Shown piece by piece: positions 21,445-31,843 of a stretch of DNA of 64,000 bases. This DNA is from Aspidapion aeneum (taxonomy: Eukaryota; Arthropoda; Insecta; Coleoptera; Brentidae). A program made the translations under genes and the position numbers. The number at the start of each line of letters is the position of its first letter. Position 1 is the first letter of the stretch. The notes beneath the pieces are model-generated. The model saw nothing but the letters and a program-made list of their open reading frames with translations, made no database searches and was not told the origin of the DNA. The stretch is taken from positions 5,825,477 to 5,889,476 of the forward strand of contig OY755045.1 of the NCBI GenBank assembly GCA_963576565.1, read 5' to 3'.

Positions 21445-22766
21445 CAGTGAAATCTCCTAATTTCGGACACTCATGGTTTCGTCGATTTTGTCCGCTTATT
21501 GGAGGTGTCCGCTTGAGCTTCTGATATTAAATTCGATCTTTTGTGCTTGTAGCACTCCGATGGCTCAGATTGGGTTTTGGTAGATATAGTGGACTATAAT
21601 TAACATTGGCGCAAAAAATTCATTTAACTAGACAAAGTAACTAATTTAAAAATTGTAGGTTAAATTTGAAAGAGAAATAAAATTGTGATATAGCCTCATG
21701 GAGAGGGACTTACCGCTGTTTTGAAGTTCCAAAGTGCAAGGTGTTCACCTTTCCATAAGAGCTATGTGACTTGAAGTTCCAACAGGATGATGGCACGAGA
21801 ATTTTAATTATTTGCGGTATTTTAAAGTGAATTTCCACTATTTTTTAAATTTAAATTTTAAAGTTGTCGTTTTCTAGACATGGCGACGCGCAGCATACTT
21901 TGTCTGTCTCTCAATCCTGCGCTTGCAGTTTTTTCGCACATGCGCACAGCACTTCACTCTCTATAGGAAACCATATCACTATATTTTAAATTTTATGGAT
22001 ATGTGAAAAACACGATAGAGGACGCTTGTAGTGCCAAAGTAAATAAAAATAAAGAAATAAGAAATAAAATGATAATTTTTAAATTTAGAATAGAAATTAC
22101 ATTTTTTGCGTTTAATTCTCGCATTTTAATGCAATTTTGCTTTAGGTAAATTTTATAATAACTAATAGTTGACCCATTTATTTAGGATTAATATAAATTT
22201 AAGACTAATAATTTTATGTTCAAGACAAAATTTTAGTCCATGAAAAATAGGAAAAAATAAAAGTAAAATTCAAGAATACAAGAAAAATAAAGAGGTTTTT
22301 TATGGAAACCGAACAGTGTTGATAGATGTTCCTTTTCCTAAACGTTAACAACTTCCATTTTTTCACGTAAACTAAGAAGTTTTTTACTAGGCGCCATTTC
22401 AAAAAGATCTATTACTACCCAACTGAATAATAAAAATAAACACAGCAGTCCCGTCTAATAAAATATGTTGTAAATACGACAGAATTATTTAGTCTCCGCA
22501 TTAAAACGGAAAGAGGTAATTTCCCGGCTGCAGAGTGCGTTGTTGCCAACATACTACAGAATATTTATGCGCATGTCGTGCAGCGCTGCGTCCCGTTTTC
22601 AGAGGTTCGCGTCCGGTTAAGGGAGGTTTCAGAATTTTTTAACCAAAAAAAATTGTCCGCGTCCGGTTATTAGAGTGTCCGGTTATAGAAGTGGTTGGTT
22701 CCAACAAATTTGTCTGCCTAAAGGGAGTGTCCGCTTAATAGAAGTGTCCGCAAGGAGAGGTTTCGC
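21445..22766 (-). mobile_element. Tigger-like element (1.3 kb copy)
   Basis: The left end CAGTGAAATCTCCTAATTTC, with GTCCGCTTATTGGAGGTGTC nearby, pairs with the right end ...GTGTCCGCAAGGAGAGGTTTCGCT. TA precedes the left end (21443-21444). The right end has lost about two bases. The transposase start is on the minus strand. Same family as 53460-53993. Confidence 0.82.
22325..22397 (-). pseudogene. Tigger-type transposase N-terminus, truncated
   Basis: From an ATG at 22397 the minus strand reads MAPSKKLLSLREKMEVVNV and then meets a stop. The 53.7 kb copy reads on through SEKEHLSARRIAEKFNIGKT. This is the start of the CENP-B/pipsqueak-type helix-turn-helix that binds TIRs in pogo/Tigger transposases. 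Only about 19 codons survive in frame. Further degraded coding text may continue toward 22220. The start codon is supported by the matching MAPSKK start in the other copy. Confidence 0.7.
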
Positions 22767-23273
22767 TATAATTGATTTTCAGTGTTTTTCCCCTTTTTTC
22801 AATATATTTTTTATATAAAAAGACGAAATTTTTATTTATTTTATGTCATATCTATTTAAATAATTTCAAGGTTTATGCTTTTAAATCATAATGAATTTTT
22901 TAAAGACTTGTCGTATGACCGCTACAATGTGGAATAAATAAACTGTATAACTTTATAAATTTTTAAAAGAATCAATGTGTTGACTTGTTTATTTGATTTT
23001 TTATAAATTCGTTATAACATTTTTCTATTAAACGAAAATAAATGTACTGGTCGTCTAATGAACAAAAACCCTTTTATAAACAAACGGTGTATACTTTTCT
23101 AGGCTGTGGATAAAAGCCAAATTTTGCTTTTTATCAAGAAAAAGCTTTCTTACACTATACCGAACCTTTTTGTTTGAATGTATATTTCATTAGAGCTATC
23201 TACCATATAAATATACTAAAATAAATAATAGGTTGTTTTAGTCAGGCTTTTTGTTAAGTTATACAAAACTTAA
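22767..23273. other. No recognisable feature
   Basis: AT-rich sequence between the Tigger-like element and an RTE-like copy. Confidence 0.5.
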
Positions 23274-23552
23274 AATAGAGACTTGTCGTGTAACAGAAAA
23301 ATACAAAACACAAATGGAAAGTCTCGAAATGGATGCAATAAGAAGATCAACGAGAATATCTAAAACAGATCATATAAGAAATGAGATCATAAAAGAAAGA
23401 ATGGGAATCGACTGAAGCGTAACGGATGACATCACTAGAAGATAACTGATATGGAACGGCCATATATAACGGATGAACGACGAAAGATTACCAAAGCAGG
23501 TCCTAGAATGGCAAACAATAGGCCGCAGAAAAAGAGTGCGTCCTAAACTAGA

Positions 23553-24719
23553 ATGGCAAGGTCTACTCCTAACATAGCCCTGAATACCATCCTGGGTCTC
23601 CCATCGCTGTCCACCTGGATAAAGAAGGAAGCGATAGCAGCATACCTTAGGATAAGGGACGCGGGCGTGTGGAGAAGGAGCGGTGGACAAAAAGGACATT
23701 CGGAGATCGCGACTGTGACGGAAAAGGAGATTCCTTTATCGACGTACAGGCTAGCGATGCCAGAAACGCGGTTAAGGGAGAAAAGGAGATACCGTGTAAC
23801 CATACCACCAAGGGATGCATGGAAGGAGGACGGAGTTGAACTCCTTAGCGACGCCACGGTCTGCTATACAGACGGATCAAGGTTGACAGACCGGAATTCG
23901 ACCGGTGCAGGAGTGTACGTGGAAAGCAAGAGCATTGGAAAAAGCTACCCGCTGGGATCCAATGCAACAGTCTTCCAGGCAGAGGTTTACGCTATACTGG
24001 CGTTAACATGGGAGGAAGAAATTAGGAACGAAACAGGAAAACGCCTCTGCATCTGTTCAGACAGTCAAGCTGCGCTGAAAGCACTGTGTAAACCAACCAC
24101 GTCCGCAGGTTTGGTGCAGGAGTGTGCGGATGCACTTCAGGAATTGGCCGGCGTAAGAGACCTCTCTTACGAGCTCGTATGGGTCCCAGGTCACGTGGGA
24201 GTCCCCGGAAACGAGAAAGCGGACAGACTCGCCAGGGGAGGATCCCAGCAGAAATGCGTCGGGCCAGAACCGTTCCTGGGGCTCACAAGAGGGCAAATGA
24301 AGTCGGCCCTAACAGAGTGGACCCAGAAAGAGATACAAAGGGAGTGGACCAACACAGGAAACGCCAGACAGGCAAAGGAGTATGTGACAGGCTACAGCAA
24401 ATCCCGTAGGGACTGGCTGCTCCGTAGAACACGAAGAGAGGTGGGAGCCATAGTGGGAGTCCTGACCGGACACTGCGTCCTACAAGGACACCTGGCAAAG
24501 ATGAGAGTGAAGGAGGACGCGACGTGTGAGCGATGTTGGGCCGAGGACGAGACCTCGGCGCATTTTCTCTCATCATGTGAAGCATACAAGGAGGCAAGAA
24601 GAGAGGTATTCGAAGAGGAGGCCTTTGAGACGGAGGACCTTCTGAATCTGAGGTGGCCTGATATTCTGGCCTTTGTACAGAAGACGGGCAGATTCCTTAG
24701 CGAGGGAAGGACGCAGTAG
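23553..24719 (+). CDS. LINE ORF2 C-terminal part: RNase H and CCHC zinc motif
   Basis: 388 codons without a stop, the only well-preserved coding sequence here. Residues 1-95 are the end of the RT/connection region (RSTPNIALNTILGLPSLSTW; LRIRDAGVW). Residues 102-230 form an RNase H domain that would degrade the RNA strand of the RNA-DNA hybrid. The catalytic set is present: Asp107 in YTDGS, Glu144 in QAEVYA, Asp170 in CSDSQ, His214 in VPGHVG and Asp224 in GNEKADRLAR. Residues 325-342 form CxxC-x8-H-x4-C (CERC...H...C), the zinc motif usual at this position in I/jockey-like LINEs. The first two codons (Met-Ala) come from the RTE target, because the LINE is 5' truncated and enters at about codon 3. 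There is no promoter, no RT palm domain and no endonuclease, so it is not an autonomous element. Exact clade (I, LOA or R1-like) is not certain. Confidence 0.9.
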   Translation: MARSTPNIALNTILGLPSLSTWIKKEAIAAYLRIRDAGVWRRSGGQKGHSEIATVTEKEIPLSTYRLAMPETRLREKRRYRVTIPPRDAWKEDGVELLSDATVCYTDGSRLTDRNSTGAGVYVESKSIGKSYPLGSNATVFQAEVYAILALTWEEEIRNETGKRLCICSDSQAALKALCKPTTSAGLVQECADALQELAGVRDLSYELVWVPGHVGVPGNEKADRLARGGSQQKCVGPEPFLGLTRGQMKSALTEWTQKEIQREWTNTGNARQAKEYVTGYSKSRRDWLLRRTRREVGAIVGVLTGHCVLQGHLAKMRVKEDATCERCWAEDETSAHFLSSCEAYKEARREVFEEEAFETEDLLNLRWPDILAFVQKTGRFLSEGRTQ

Positions 24720-24796
24720 GGGGGATGCCCGGGGGTTGGCGAAAAGGGCGCTTCATGTGCCTAGTCGCCAGGCCTAGAGCCTATCCCACACTACTA
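23559..24796 (+). mobile_element. 5'-truncated RNase H LINE with 16-bp TSD
   Basis: Inserted into the RTE-like copy. The 16-bp duplication CTAAACTAGAATGGCA lies at 23543-23558 and 24797-24812. The 3' untranslated end reads GGCGAAAAGGGCGCTTCATG then TGCCTAGTCGCCAGGCC and stops in CTACTA repeats. The tail is shared with the SINE at 32970-33658. The frame is undamaged, so this is a recent insertion. Confidence 0.95.
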
Positions 24797-24935
24797 CTAA
24801 ACTAGAATGGCATAAGTCAAACCAAACATCAGAGTCAAAAAAAACCTGACAGAAATAATCGTCAGGATCGAAGGAGGTGGAGAATAGGCGTCGGACAACG
24901 TAGAAAAAATGTTCAAACTCCACATAGTAGTAGTA

Positions 24936-25580
24936 TTAATAATTCCGCTTTTGACATTTGGAGTGACACCATTTCCCTATGTAATCTTCCTACGTTTTTT
25001 CTTTGGTCCTCTATAATAAACTGTGACAGTGGCGCACCTATAAATATACCTTGGAAGGGGCACGAGGTCTCTGGGGGTGGCCCTACTCCTTATAATGTTG
25101 TACTTTATCGTTTCATTTATGAAATATGTAAAAAAAACCTAAAAAAATCTTAGATTTGGGCGGGGAGGCCGTGACCCAAACCCTTTCCCCCTGGTGTGCG
25201 CTTATGAACTGTGGGGTCCACATGGAATGGTAATAAACGGATAGGGATCAGTCTAGTAACAAAAACTGTTTTATCCTGATAGGACTTTCTATAATAATAA
25301 TGCGTCGTTCGCGTGCCTAGACTTCAAAAGCTTACATATAATAAGAGTTAGGTGGGGGAAGGGAGGGGGGTTGGTTCGCCATTCAAGATAGCGTACAAAA
25401 AATGTCGCCTTTCTAATGTCTTTATCTATGAAATACGTCGAAATATTTTACTTTCGTGTCCGGTATCGTGACACGCACAATAGAATTGTCACAATAAAGA
25501 AACCTTAAGTAGGCAGAGGGCGAATGAAGATTTCCAAAAACGATAAATTTTATAATTTAATTATATATGAAATAAAATTT
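24936..25580. other. Mostly unassigned, with a degenerate hAT-like piece
   Basis: Apart from 25027-25218 I see no feature. Includes several short G and C runs. Confidence 0.4.
25027..25218. mobile_element. Degenerate hAT-like MITE (CAGTGGCG end)
   Basis: The left end CAGTGGCGCACCTATAAATA resembles the 57606-57805 element (CAGTGGCGTATATAGAAA). The inner GTACTTTATCGTTTCATTTA and TGAAATATGTAAAAAAAAC follow the same plan. The right edge has decayed. Confidence 0.4.
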
Positions 25581-26105
25581 CGGACTTCTATTGTCTTTAT
25601 TTATTTTAAATACGACGTTTTGGTTAGTAAGTATCTCTAACCGTTTTCAAGTGTTAACTAAACAATCTAGTCTCTAGGCTACTACTTATACTACTTGGTG
25701 GGCAGTCAGGTGTGACGGCCCGCCTCCTTTTTAATCCTAAGAAGCCGGTTATCCGTAAGGAGTGGTTTCCATATGTTTGGTATATCCGTGCTTGGTTGCC
25801 TGAAAACTTCTTTATTCTGCATTATAAACGCAGCTTCAATAAATTTTCGTTTTCGCCAATGCGACGCCTTTAGCTTCTGACCACTGAATCCTGTGATCAT
25901 TTGACCATGCATGATCCGGTAAACCGCATTTTTTAATATCCCCTAATTGGGCACTTTTTAGATGTTGATTTACTCTAACCTGAAGAGGGCGTTGCGTTTC
26001 ACCTACATATGATTTACTTACACTCACACGGGATTTGGTAAATTCATTCCTTATTATTTGAGTGATTTTCTGGTTTTGTTTTAGTTACAAAACTCCTTAT
26101 CATAT
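25581..26105 (-). pseudogene. Penelope-like element 3' part (GIY-YIG region)
   Basis: On the minus strand SKSYVGETQRPLQVRVNQHL is the (C/K)xYVGET.R.L..R..EH core of the GIY-YIG endonuclease domain of Penelope-like elements. It is followed by DHAWSNDHRIQWSEAKG, then HWRKRKFIEAAFIMQNKEVF and the TDIPNIWKPLL region that closes the protein. The upstream C.YKIPC half is degraded. The 3' flank has a CTAACCAAAACGTCGT-type block and TAAAGACAATAGAAGTCCG, the element's terminal region, also present at 54.4 and 59.8 kb. 5' truncated near 26105. The RT domain is missing. It is a dead fragment. Confidence 0.85.
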
Positions 26106-26268
26106 TTCCCGATGAAAATACTGTATTATATTCTTAATGTAGAATCAGATTTTCATACAGTTTTAGACAGTTGCAGGGACAGATGGACAGTCCTTGGCAA
26201 ATGCTAAATTTTTGGCCGCTAAAAGTCATACAGCAACAAATGAAAAATAGGGAATTTTATTTTATTAT

Positions 26269-26502
26269 TAGGGACTTATTGTGCCGGGCACTATTCTGAC
26301 AGTTTCGCATTATAAGAACAGCTGTCTTCTTTCAAAATTAGGCCTTTGTGTATTAAAAGAGCCGGAATTAATAGTGCCGCTATTATTACTGGAAAATACA
26401 CGACTGGATTGATAAATTCGACTTTGGCATGTCAATTTTGAAAGATCAACTGTCAATTTTCAATGGAAAACTGTCAGAGAAGTGCCCGTGAATAAGTCCC
26501 TA
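26269..26502. mobile_element. TA MITE with long inverted repeats (copy 2 of 3)
   Basis: TAGGGACTTATTGTGCCGGG at the left and GCCCGTGAATAAGTCCCTA at the right, with TA at both edges. It shares the GACAGTTTCGCATTATAA and AAAATTAGGCCTTTGTGTAT blocks with the 35.6 kb copy. Confidence 0.82.
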
Positions 26503-26779
26503 TTTACTACCCACGTACCTTATTTTAATTACGTGTTTTTATTTTTTTGGTAAAGTGTTTCTATATCGTGCTCTCCATATCTTACATTTCGATATCCATT
26601 TTAAAACGGGGAAATACTCAGAGGGGTAATAAAATCAGGAACATGGATACAAGAAAATACCAAGCATATCAAGTAGCAAGTAGTACGTACATGTGAACAC
26701 ACACACAACACAACAGTAGCAGTTTTTAAAGCACGCTAAAATTCCGTTAAAAATAACACTCCTGTAAGATTATAAGCTA
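26503..26779. other. No recognisable feature
   Basis: AT-rich, with a short ACACACACAACACAAC run near 26700. Confidence 0.4.
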
Positions 26780-28281
26780 TTACTACTATGCCGGTTTAGA
26801 ACGTTTTTCTACGTTGTCCCACGACTATTCTCCACCTCCCTCAATCCTCAAATCAAATCAAATCAAATCAAATTTATTTATTGCAGAAAGCCTATAGCTG
26901 TACAATATTTTCCCTATAGCTAAAAACTTAAAACTAATTTTTTACAACAATCCATAATTTTAGACATAATGTTATTTTTTTTCTTAAATAGTAAAGTTGG
27001 AAAAAAGGTTTATATTTTCAGTTATATCTTTTAGTGAATAGTGTACTGATTCTAGCAAATAATTTTTCAAAGCAAAATTAAATTTGTTTACATTTAAATC
27101 TTTTATATTATTTGGTAGTCTATTGTAAATAGTTTTTCCTAGATGAAAAACGGAGTTCCTGGTAAGTGCCGACAGTGGCCTTTCAGTATGCAAGTGATTT
27201 TTTGTCCTTGTATTATATTGATGTAATTCACATCTTTTTTGAAAGAATCCCTTCTGGGTGTAACTGTGAATCAATGTTAGAGATTCATATAAAATAAGAT
27301 CAAAAAATGTAAGAATTTTTAAGGATTTAAAATATGATTGGCAGGATGTTAAATTAGAGATCTTTGCTATGAGGCGAATTGCCCTTTTTTGTAGTGAAAA
27401 AACTAGCTGCATTCTATAATTTGCAGAGTAGCCCCAAAATGGAATGCAATATCGTGCATGTGACTCAAAAAAGAGTGGTAGACCTCAATTGCAGATTCTT
27501 GATTTAGAGTCTTCCTTGTAACTTTTATTGCATAAAGGCTTGATGCTAATTTTTTTAATGTGTTGTTATATTGTGTCACCCATGATAGTTTATGATCAAC
27601 AGTTACACCCAAAAATTTATATTCTTCAACATTTTGGATAGCTTGGCCCTCTATTTGAAGATTTAGTTTTGTTCTGTTTTGAAATACCATATATGTTTTG
27701 AAATACCATATGTTTAATCCTGACAATCATCTTCTGTCAGGTTTTTTTGACACATTGATCTTTGGATTGACTGTTGCCAGGACGCCCTCTTTTTCTGCGC
27801 CCTATTGGTTGCCATTCTAGGACCTGCATTGGTAATCTTTCGTCGTTCATCCGTTGTACATGGCCGTACCATATCAGTTGCCTTTTAGTGATGTAATCCA
27901 TTATGCTTCCCTCGATTCCCATTCTTTATTTTATGATCTCATTTCTTGTGTGATCTGTTCTAGATATTTTTATGGATCTTCTTATTGCATCCATTTCGAC
28001 ACTTTCCATTTTTGTTTTGTATTTTTCTGTTACGCATCAAGTCTCTATTCCATAAAACAGCGCGCTTTTTACCATTTTCATATATGTTAAATCTTTCATT
28101 ATTTCTTATCTTTCTGCGCCATAAAATATTGTTAAGACGTCCAATAACCTTTTTTGCTTTTACTATTCTTTTTTTCAGTTCTTTACAGTGTGTTTCTGTC
28201 TTATCAAATGTGACAACCAAGTATACATACTCATTGCATGGATATATTGTTTGTCCATTGTCCAGTTCTAACTCACAATAA
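26780..28281 (-). pseudogene. RTE-like LINE, inverted, split by a CR1-like LINE
   Basis: Read on the minus strand, the part at 28281-27716 gives the TISPCNEYVYLV (here damaged) block and FDKTETHCKELKKRIVKAKK, then RKIRNNERFNIYENGK. It goes on to a damaged NKNGKCRNGCNKK segment, the GIEGSIMDYITKRQLIWYGH block and MNDERLPMQVLEWQPIGRRK. The 3' end continues at 26848-26780 with the RRRWRIVVGQRRK equivalent and a CATAGTAGTA tail. The two pieces are separated by the LINE at 26849-27715. Several single-base frameshifts break the frame. It is 5' truncated just before the N..SELELDNGQ block. Confidence 0.88.
26849..27715 (-). pseudogene. CR1/L2-like LINE 3' end, nested
   Basis: A 5'-truncated LINE lies inside the RTE-like copy. 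The near-duplicated target TCAATCCT / TTAATCCT lies at 26841-26848 and 27714-27721. Its 3' end, at the low-coordinate side, is a run of TTTGA-type pentamers (CAAATCAAATCAAATC on the plus strand). The minus strand encodes EEYKFLGVTVDHKLSWVTQY, the RT thumb, then YAIKVTRKTLNQESAIEVYH and LVFSLQKRAIRLIAKISNLT. The C-terminus reads HQYNTRTKNHLHTERPLSAL, RNSVFHLGKTIYNRLPNNIK and FALKNYLLESVHYSLKD. The order FLG..D..L.W, QKRAIR, TR....L, YN.LP..IK, F...K..L is shared by CR1/L2/jockey-type LINEs. A frameshift near 27405 separates two frames. It lacks the catalytic palm. Confidence 0.82.
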
Positions 28282-28786
28282 GCTACTAGGCAAAAAAGAA
28301 AGAATATTCTTTTATTTATAATTCAAGAAATAAAAGAAACCTAGCCGGTTATAATAAAAAACTAGAGGTAAAAATAGCCCTGTCTTACTTGCTATCACTC
28401 TTTTAAGATTATAAGCTTCTGACTTCGAAAAGAAAGTGTGTGTGGGTTTATTTTGGTCTGACGGACGGGGGTTTTAGCTAAATTGATAGCTATATGGGTA
28501 GCCAGGTCCACTTCTGACTTACGACTCTAAGCTTTTTTGACCTTAGTATATTTCACGGATAAGGTAAGTGATAAAATTACGTATTATTTTTACGAAATAG
28601 GTAGTTTTTGAAATGCTTAAAATTTTATGGTTTTTTTTTGGGACGTTCGTTTGACACCAGAGATATTATTCCATTCCTTTCGTTGTGGTAATTTTTATTG
28701 TTTATTTATAGATTTTTTGTGCGCTTTGTTTTAAAAATGATAAAATGAAAATCATCACTAGTTTCTAGCATTCAAAATATTTTTTT
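28282..28786. other. No recognisable feature
   Basis: AT-rich sequence with no element ends or coding signal identified. Confidence 0.5.
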
Positions 28787-29279
28787 ACCATCCTAGCCCA
28801 CGTAGCAATGGTTAGAGGAGGTATTAGTTTCGACGAAAATTTTTTTTTCAGATAACGCCAAAAATGTGTTATTTGGATGTATTTTGACCTTTAGCAATAT
28901 CGTCGTGACATCTGTCTAGGTGTGTGTGTGTGTACTATGTAAGGCTTTCCGCAACACGATAGCTTTTAAACCGCAAAACCGATTTTAATGAAATTTGCAG
29001 AGAAAATAGTGTTTGGTACATTAGATTTGGGTCAAAATCCATTAATGCTAATGACAGTTTTTTGACAGTTAAAAAATTGAAAATATGCTAACTCTTTAAC
29101 GGAGCATTGTAGAACATATTTTTTTCAATAATGTGTGTAATAACCAAAAACTTCATAGGAGCTTTCGTTTCTGAGATATTTACAAAGAACTGTTTTCAAG
29201 GCTGATATAGCATGGAGTTTACTTGGTGTGTGCTAATGGACCAGGAAGATATCAGATCCGTCATGGATCCATTTATTTT
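28787..29279 (+). mobile_element. Family A, most complete copy
   Basis: Starts ACCATCCTAGCCCACGTAGC then AATGGTTAGAGGAGGTATT. It then has GATAACGCCAAAAATGTG, AGCAATATCGTCG, a TGTG run and CGCAACACGATAGCTTTTAA. AAACCGATTTTAATGAAATT, TGACAGTTTTTTGACAGTTA, CTGTTTTCAAGGCTGATATA and the end CAGATCCGTCATGGATCCAT follow. Short GGTC/GGATC hairpin symmetry lies at the 3' end. No coding capacity. Class unknown; six to eight other copies or fragments lie in the window. Confidence 0.85.
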
Positions 29280-29327
29280 GGTAAAGTGGTTTTCAAAAAA
29301 AATACATTATACAGCTATACAACTGTA

Positions 29328-30125
29328 CAGGGTGTCTCATTATATTTTTCCCACTCTTTTAGACCATTAATAATTGATGTAAGAATATAAAAGAAATAGT
29401 ATTCGAATTCGCGAAAGTTTTACTTTTAAATTGCATCTTTACTTTATTCCTGATGCTTACCGTATTTGACAGGCGCTTAAATTTATAGTTTTTGTACATT
29501 GGATGCTCCTTATATTATTTAATTAATAGATTAGGCTTGGAATATACTTTCCAAAAATACCCCATATGTCGCAGTTTTTATAAATAGTTTCTGAAATATT
29601 AGCGGTAAATTTTTAAATGATAAAAAAATAACATTACCACTTTTGTGTTAATTTCAGTGTCCTTATTTGGAACTATGTTGGTTCCCATATATAAACAGTG
29701 ACAATGACAACTATTTTTTTTTAATGACGCTCCAAATGACAACCGGTAACGACAACAAAGTTGTGTCATTGTCACTGTTGATACATGGGGACTAACATAA
29801 TTTGGCATAAGGATACTAAAATTAACACAAGAGCGGTACTGTTATAATTGCTAATATCTCACAAACTATGGCTCCAAACTATGGCATATCGGGTATTTTT
29901 GGAAAATATGTTCCAAGCCTAATCTATTAATTAAATAATATAAGGAGCATCAAATTTACAAAAACTATAAATTTGAGCGCCTGTCAAATATGGTAATCAT
30001 CGGAAATAAAATCAAGATGCAATTCAAAAGTAAAAATTCCGCGAATTCGAAGACAATTTCTTTTATATTCCTATATCAATTATTAATGGTCTAAAAGGGT
30101 GGGAAAAATATAATGAGACACCCTG
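29328..30125. mobile_element. Nearly complete palindromic TA element, 798 bp
   Basis: Left arm from CAGGGTGTCTCATTATATTT and right arm from the complement ATATAATGAGACACCCTG. TA on both sides (29326-29327 and 30126-30127). Complementarity continues inward through CATTAATAATTGATGT, TGACAGGCGC, the ATTAATAGATTAGGCTTGGA block and the CCATATGTCG area. The two arms of about 380 bp leave only a small centre (around 29690-29780). Confidence 0.92.
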
Positions 30126-30394
30126 TACAGTTCCAGTGACGATTATATGATCATTTTACCCACTTCTCTTAAGTACGCCACTGTTTTGAAAATTGTCTGT
30201 TATCTAGCGTAACCCTAAATCTACCATAAGAGCTAGGTATTACATTGTTTGTTTAACTATTGTTTGTTTAACCATTTATCTATGTACTACATGCATTGAT
30301 CATATATGTTTACAATACAAAAGCACAAACACGGTGCTCTGTAAAATCTATATCTACTATGTTCAGCAACTCTACCTGTTTTATGTTATACAGA

Positions 30395-31152
30395 CAGTGA
30401 CGGATCAAGGAGGGGGTAGAGGGGTCTTCCCCCTCTCAGACATAAAACTTATTTTTTATTTTGCAGCGTTGCTTCTCACATAGCGCAAAAATTATATCAA
30501 CGTTAAATCAACGTGAACAAAAATAATAAAATTATTTTTTACTAGAAAACAATCTCATACCATGTACTATTTGTTTTGTTAAATCTACATGGTTAAAGAT
30601 AACTTAAAAACAAGGAGAAATCAAGCTATAAAAATGTAATAACGTCTTTTCTATCCTCGTTATTTTCATGTGCCAAATTTACACTTGAAAAGTCCTCCAC
30701 AACACGTTCTAAAAATCAAACCTACTAACTTTCTAACTTTAAACTGACTTTTTTGTCTCGTTTTTTTTAATATCTTTTTTTAACTTAAAAGTAACGTAAA
30801 AGAAAGTTCTAAAAGTTCACAAACTACTAGACTACAACACTATAAGGCAATTTTAAAAGATGGCGCTCAAGGCAAGACAAAATCTCTATACATATATTAT
30901 ATTTTCTTTAAAAGCTCAACAAGATTTTTTAACAGCAAACACTTTCACACAATATTAATGTGTCTTTATCAGGTTAATAACTGATGCGTCGTGATCGTGA
31001 AAGATCAGGGATCAGTTCATTAACTGGTTTTTAGAGTTTAGAGGCCAAAGCAGTACGGGATAGATTTCGTCGAAGTGAAAAATGTCACCAATAGGCGTTG
31101 CTTTTAGTAAAATCTCAAAAATATTTGATAGAAAATCGTGGATCCGCCATTG
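30395..31152. mobile_element. hAT-like element, CAGTGACGGATC ends
   Basis: CAGTGACGGATCAAGGAGGG at the left and GTGGATCCGCCATTG at the right. Flanking duplication is not clear (6 of 8 matches if the ends shift by a few bases). The interior is AT-rich and noncoding. Confidence 0.5.
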
Positions 31153-31332
31153 TTATAATATACTTAAACGTTTTTGTGAATTGGCATTTATGCAGGTTGA
31201 TACTGTATACACCCTATAATAAGCTATAATCAGTGGTGGATCCAGGAGGGAGCAGAGGGGCCCGCCCCCCCTCCCAGACATATACCTTATTTTTTTAGTT
31301 TAGCAGCATTACTTATTTAAATGGAATAATTT

Positions 31333-31800
31333 GGGACCAAAGTATATCAAAACATAACAAAAAGCTTATATATAACACCATTGTAAAAAGTATTATTACA
31401 TACGGCTCAGAAGTATGGCCAATCAAGGATAGAACAGAAAAAATGCTTTCCGCTACGGAGATGGACTATTGGAGAAGAGCAGCAGGGAAATCAAAAAGAG
31501 AAAGAGTTACAAATCAAAGAATAAGAAAAATTATGACAGTGGGTGAACGTACTTTAGTGGATGATATAAGAACAAAACAACTGGTGTGGTACGGACATGT
31601 ACAAAGAATGAATGATGAAAGACTACCTAAACAAATACTACAATGGAAACCAACTGGCCGAAGAAAACGAGGACGGCCAAGGAGAAGCTGGAGAGAAGGA
31701 ATAGACAGTGAAATAAGAATAAGAGGCCTAGATGATGAATTATGGGCAAACAGAAACGAGTGGAGATTGGGTATCGGAAAACGTAGAACGTTGTGAAACC
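31333..31800 (+). pseudogene. RTE-like LINE C-terminal fragment
   Basis: The frame at 31443-31793 reads MLSATEMDYWRRAAGKSKRE, RVTNQRIRKIMTVGERTLVD, DIRTKQLVWYGHVQRMNDER, LPKQILQWKPTGRRKRGRPR, then SWREGIDSEIRIRGLDDELW and RLGIGKRRTL before a stop. This is the W-YGHVQRM...W.P.GRRKRGRP..W C-terminus of RTE-like elements, related to but distinct from the FADD/GTA-tail family here. It is longer after GRP and is the least damaged example of this region. Upstream (31333-31442) KVYQNITKSLYITPL*KVLL shows a stop. The 3' tail is a (TA)n run rather than GTA. The RT palm is missing. It lies within the hAT-like element at 31231-31943. Confidence 0.85.
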
Positions 31801-31801
31801 G

Positions 31802-31805
<4 letters not shown>

Positions 31806-31842
<37 letters not shown>
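31806..31842. repeat. (TA)n microsatellite tail
   Basis: About 18 TA units immediately after the RTE-like stop codon region, probably its 3' tail. Confidence 0.95.

Positions 31843-31843
<1 letters not shown>

Larger units (their letters stand above)
23274..24935 (+). pseudogene. RTE-like LINE 3' end, split by another LINE
   Basis: The left part (23274-23558) reads ETCRVTEKYKTQMESLEMDA, then IRRSTRISKTDHIRNEIIKE, and breaks with an in-frame stop just after RMGID. It then gives the mutated ITRR..IWNGHI block and NDERLPKQVLEWQTIGRRKR. The right part (24797-24935) resumes with the duplicated target CTAAACTAGAATGGCA. It then gives the C-terminal RRRWRIGVGQRRK block and a CACATAGTAGTAGTA tail. 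The two halves are separated by a 1238-bp LINE insertion. Before that insertion the copy was already 5' truncated and damaged, as the mutations on both sides are independent of the break. Confidence 0.9.

Noticed and set aside
24057..24597. Overlapping frames of 65-104 codons on both strands
   Set aside because: Shadows of the intact RNase H LINE frame at 23553-24719.
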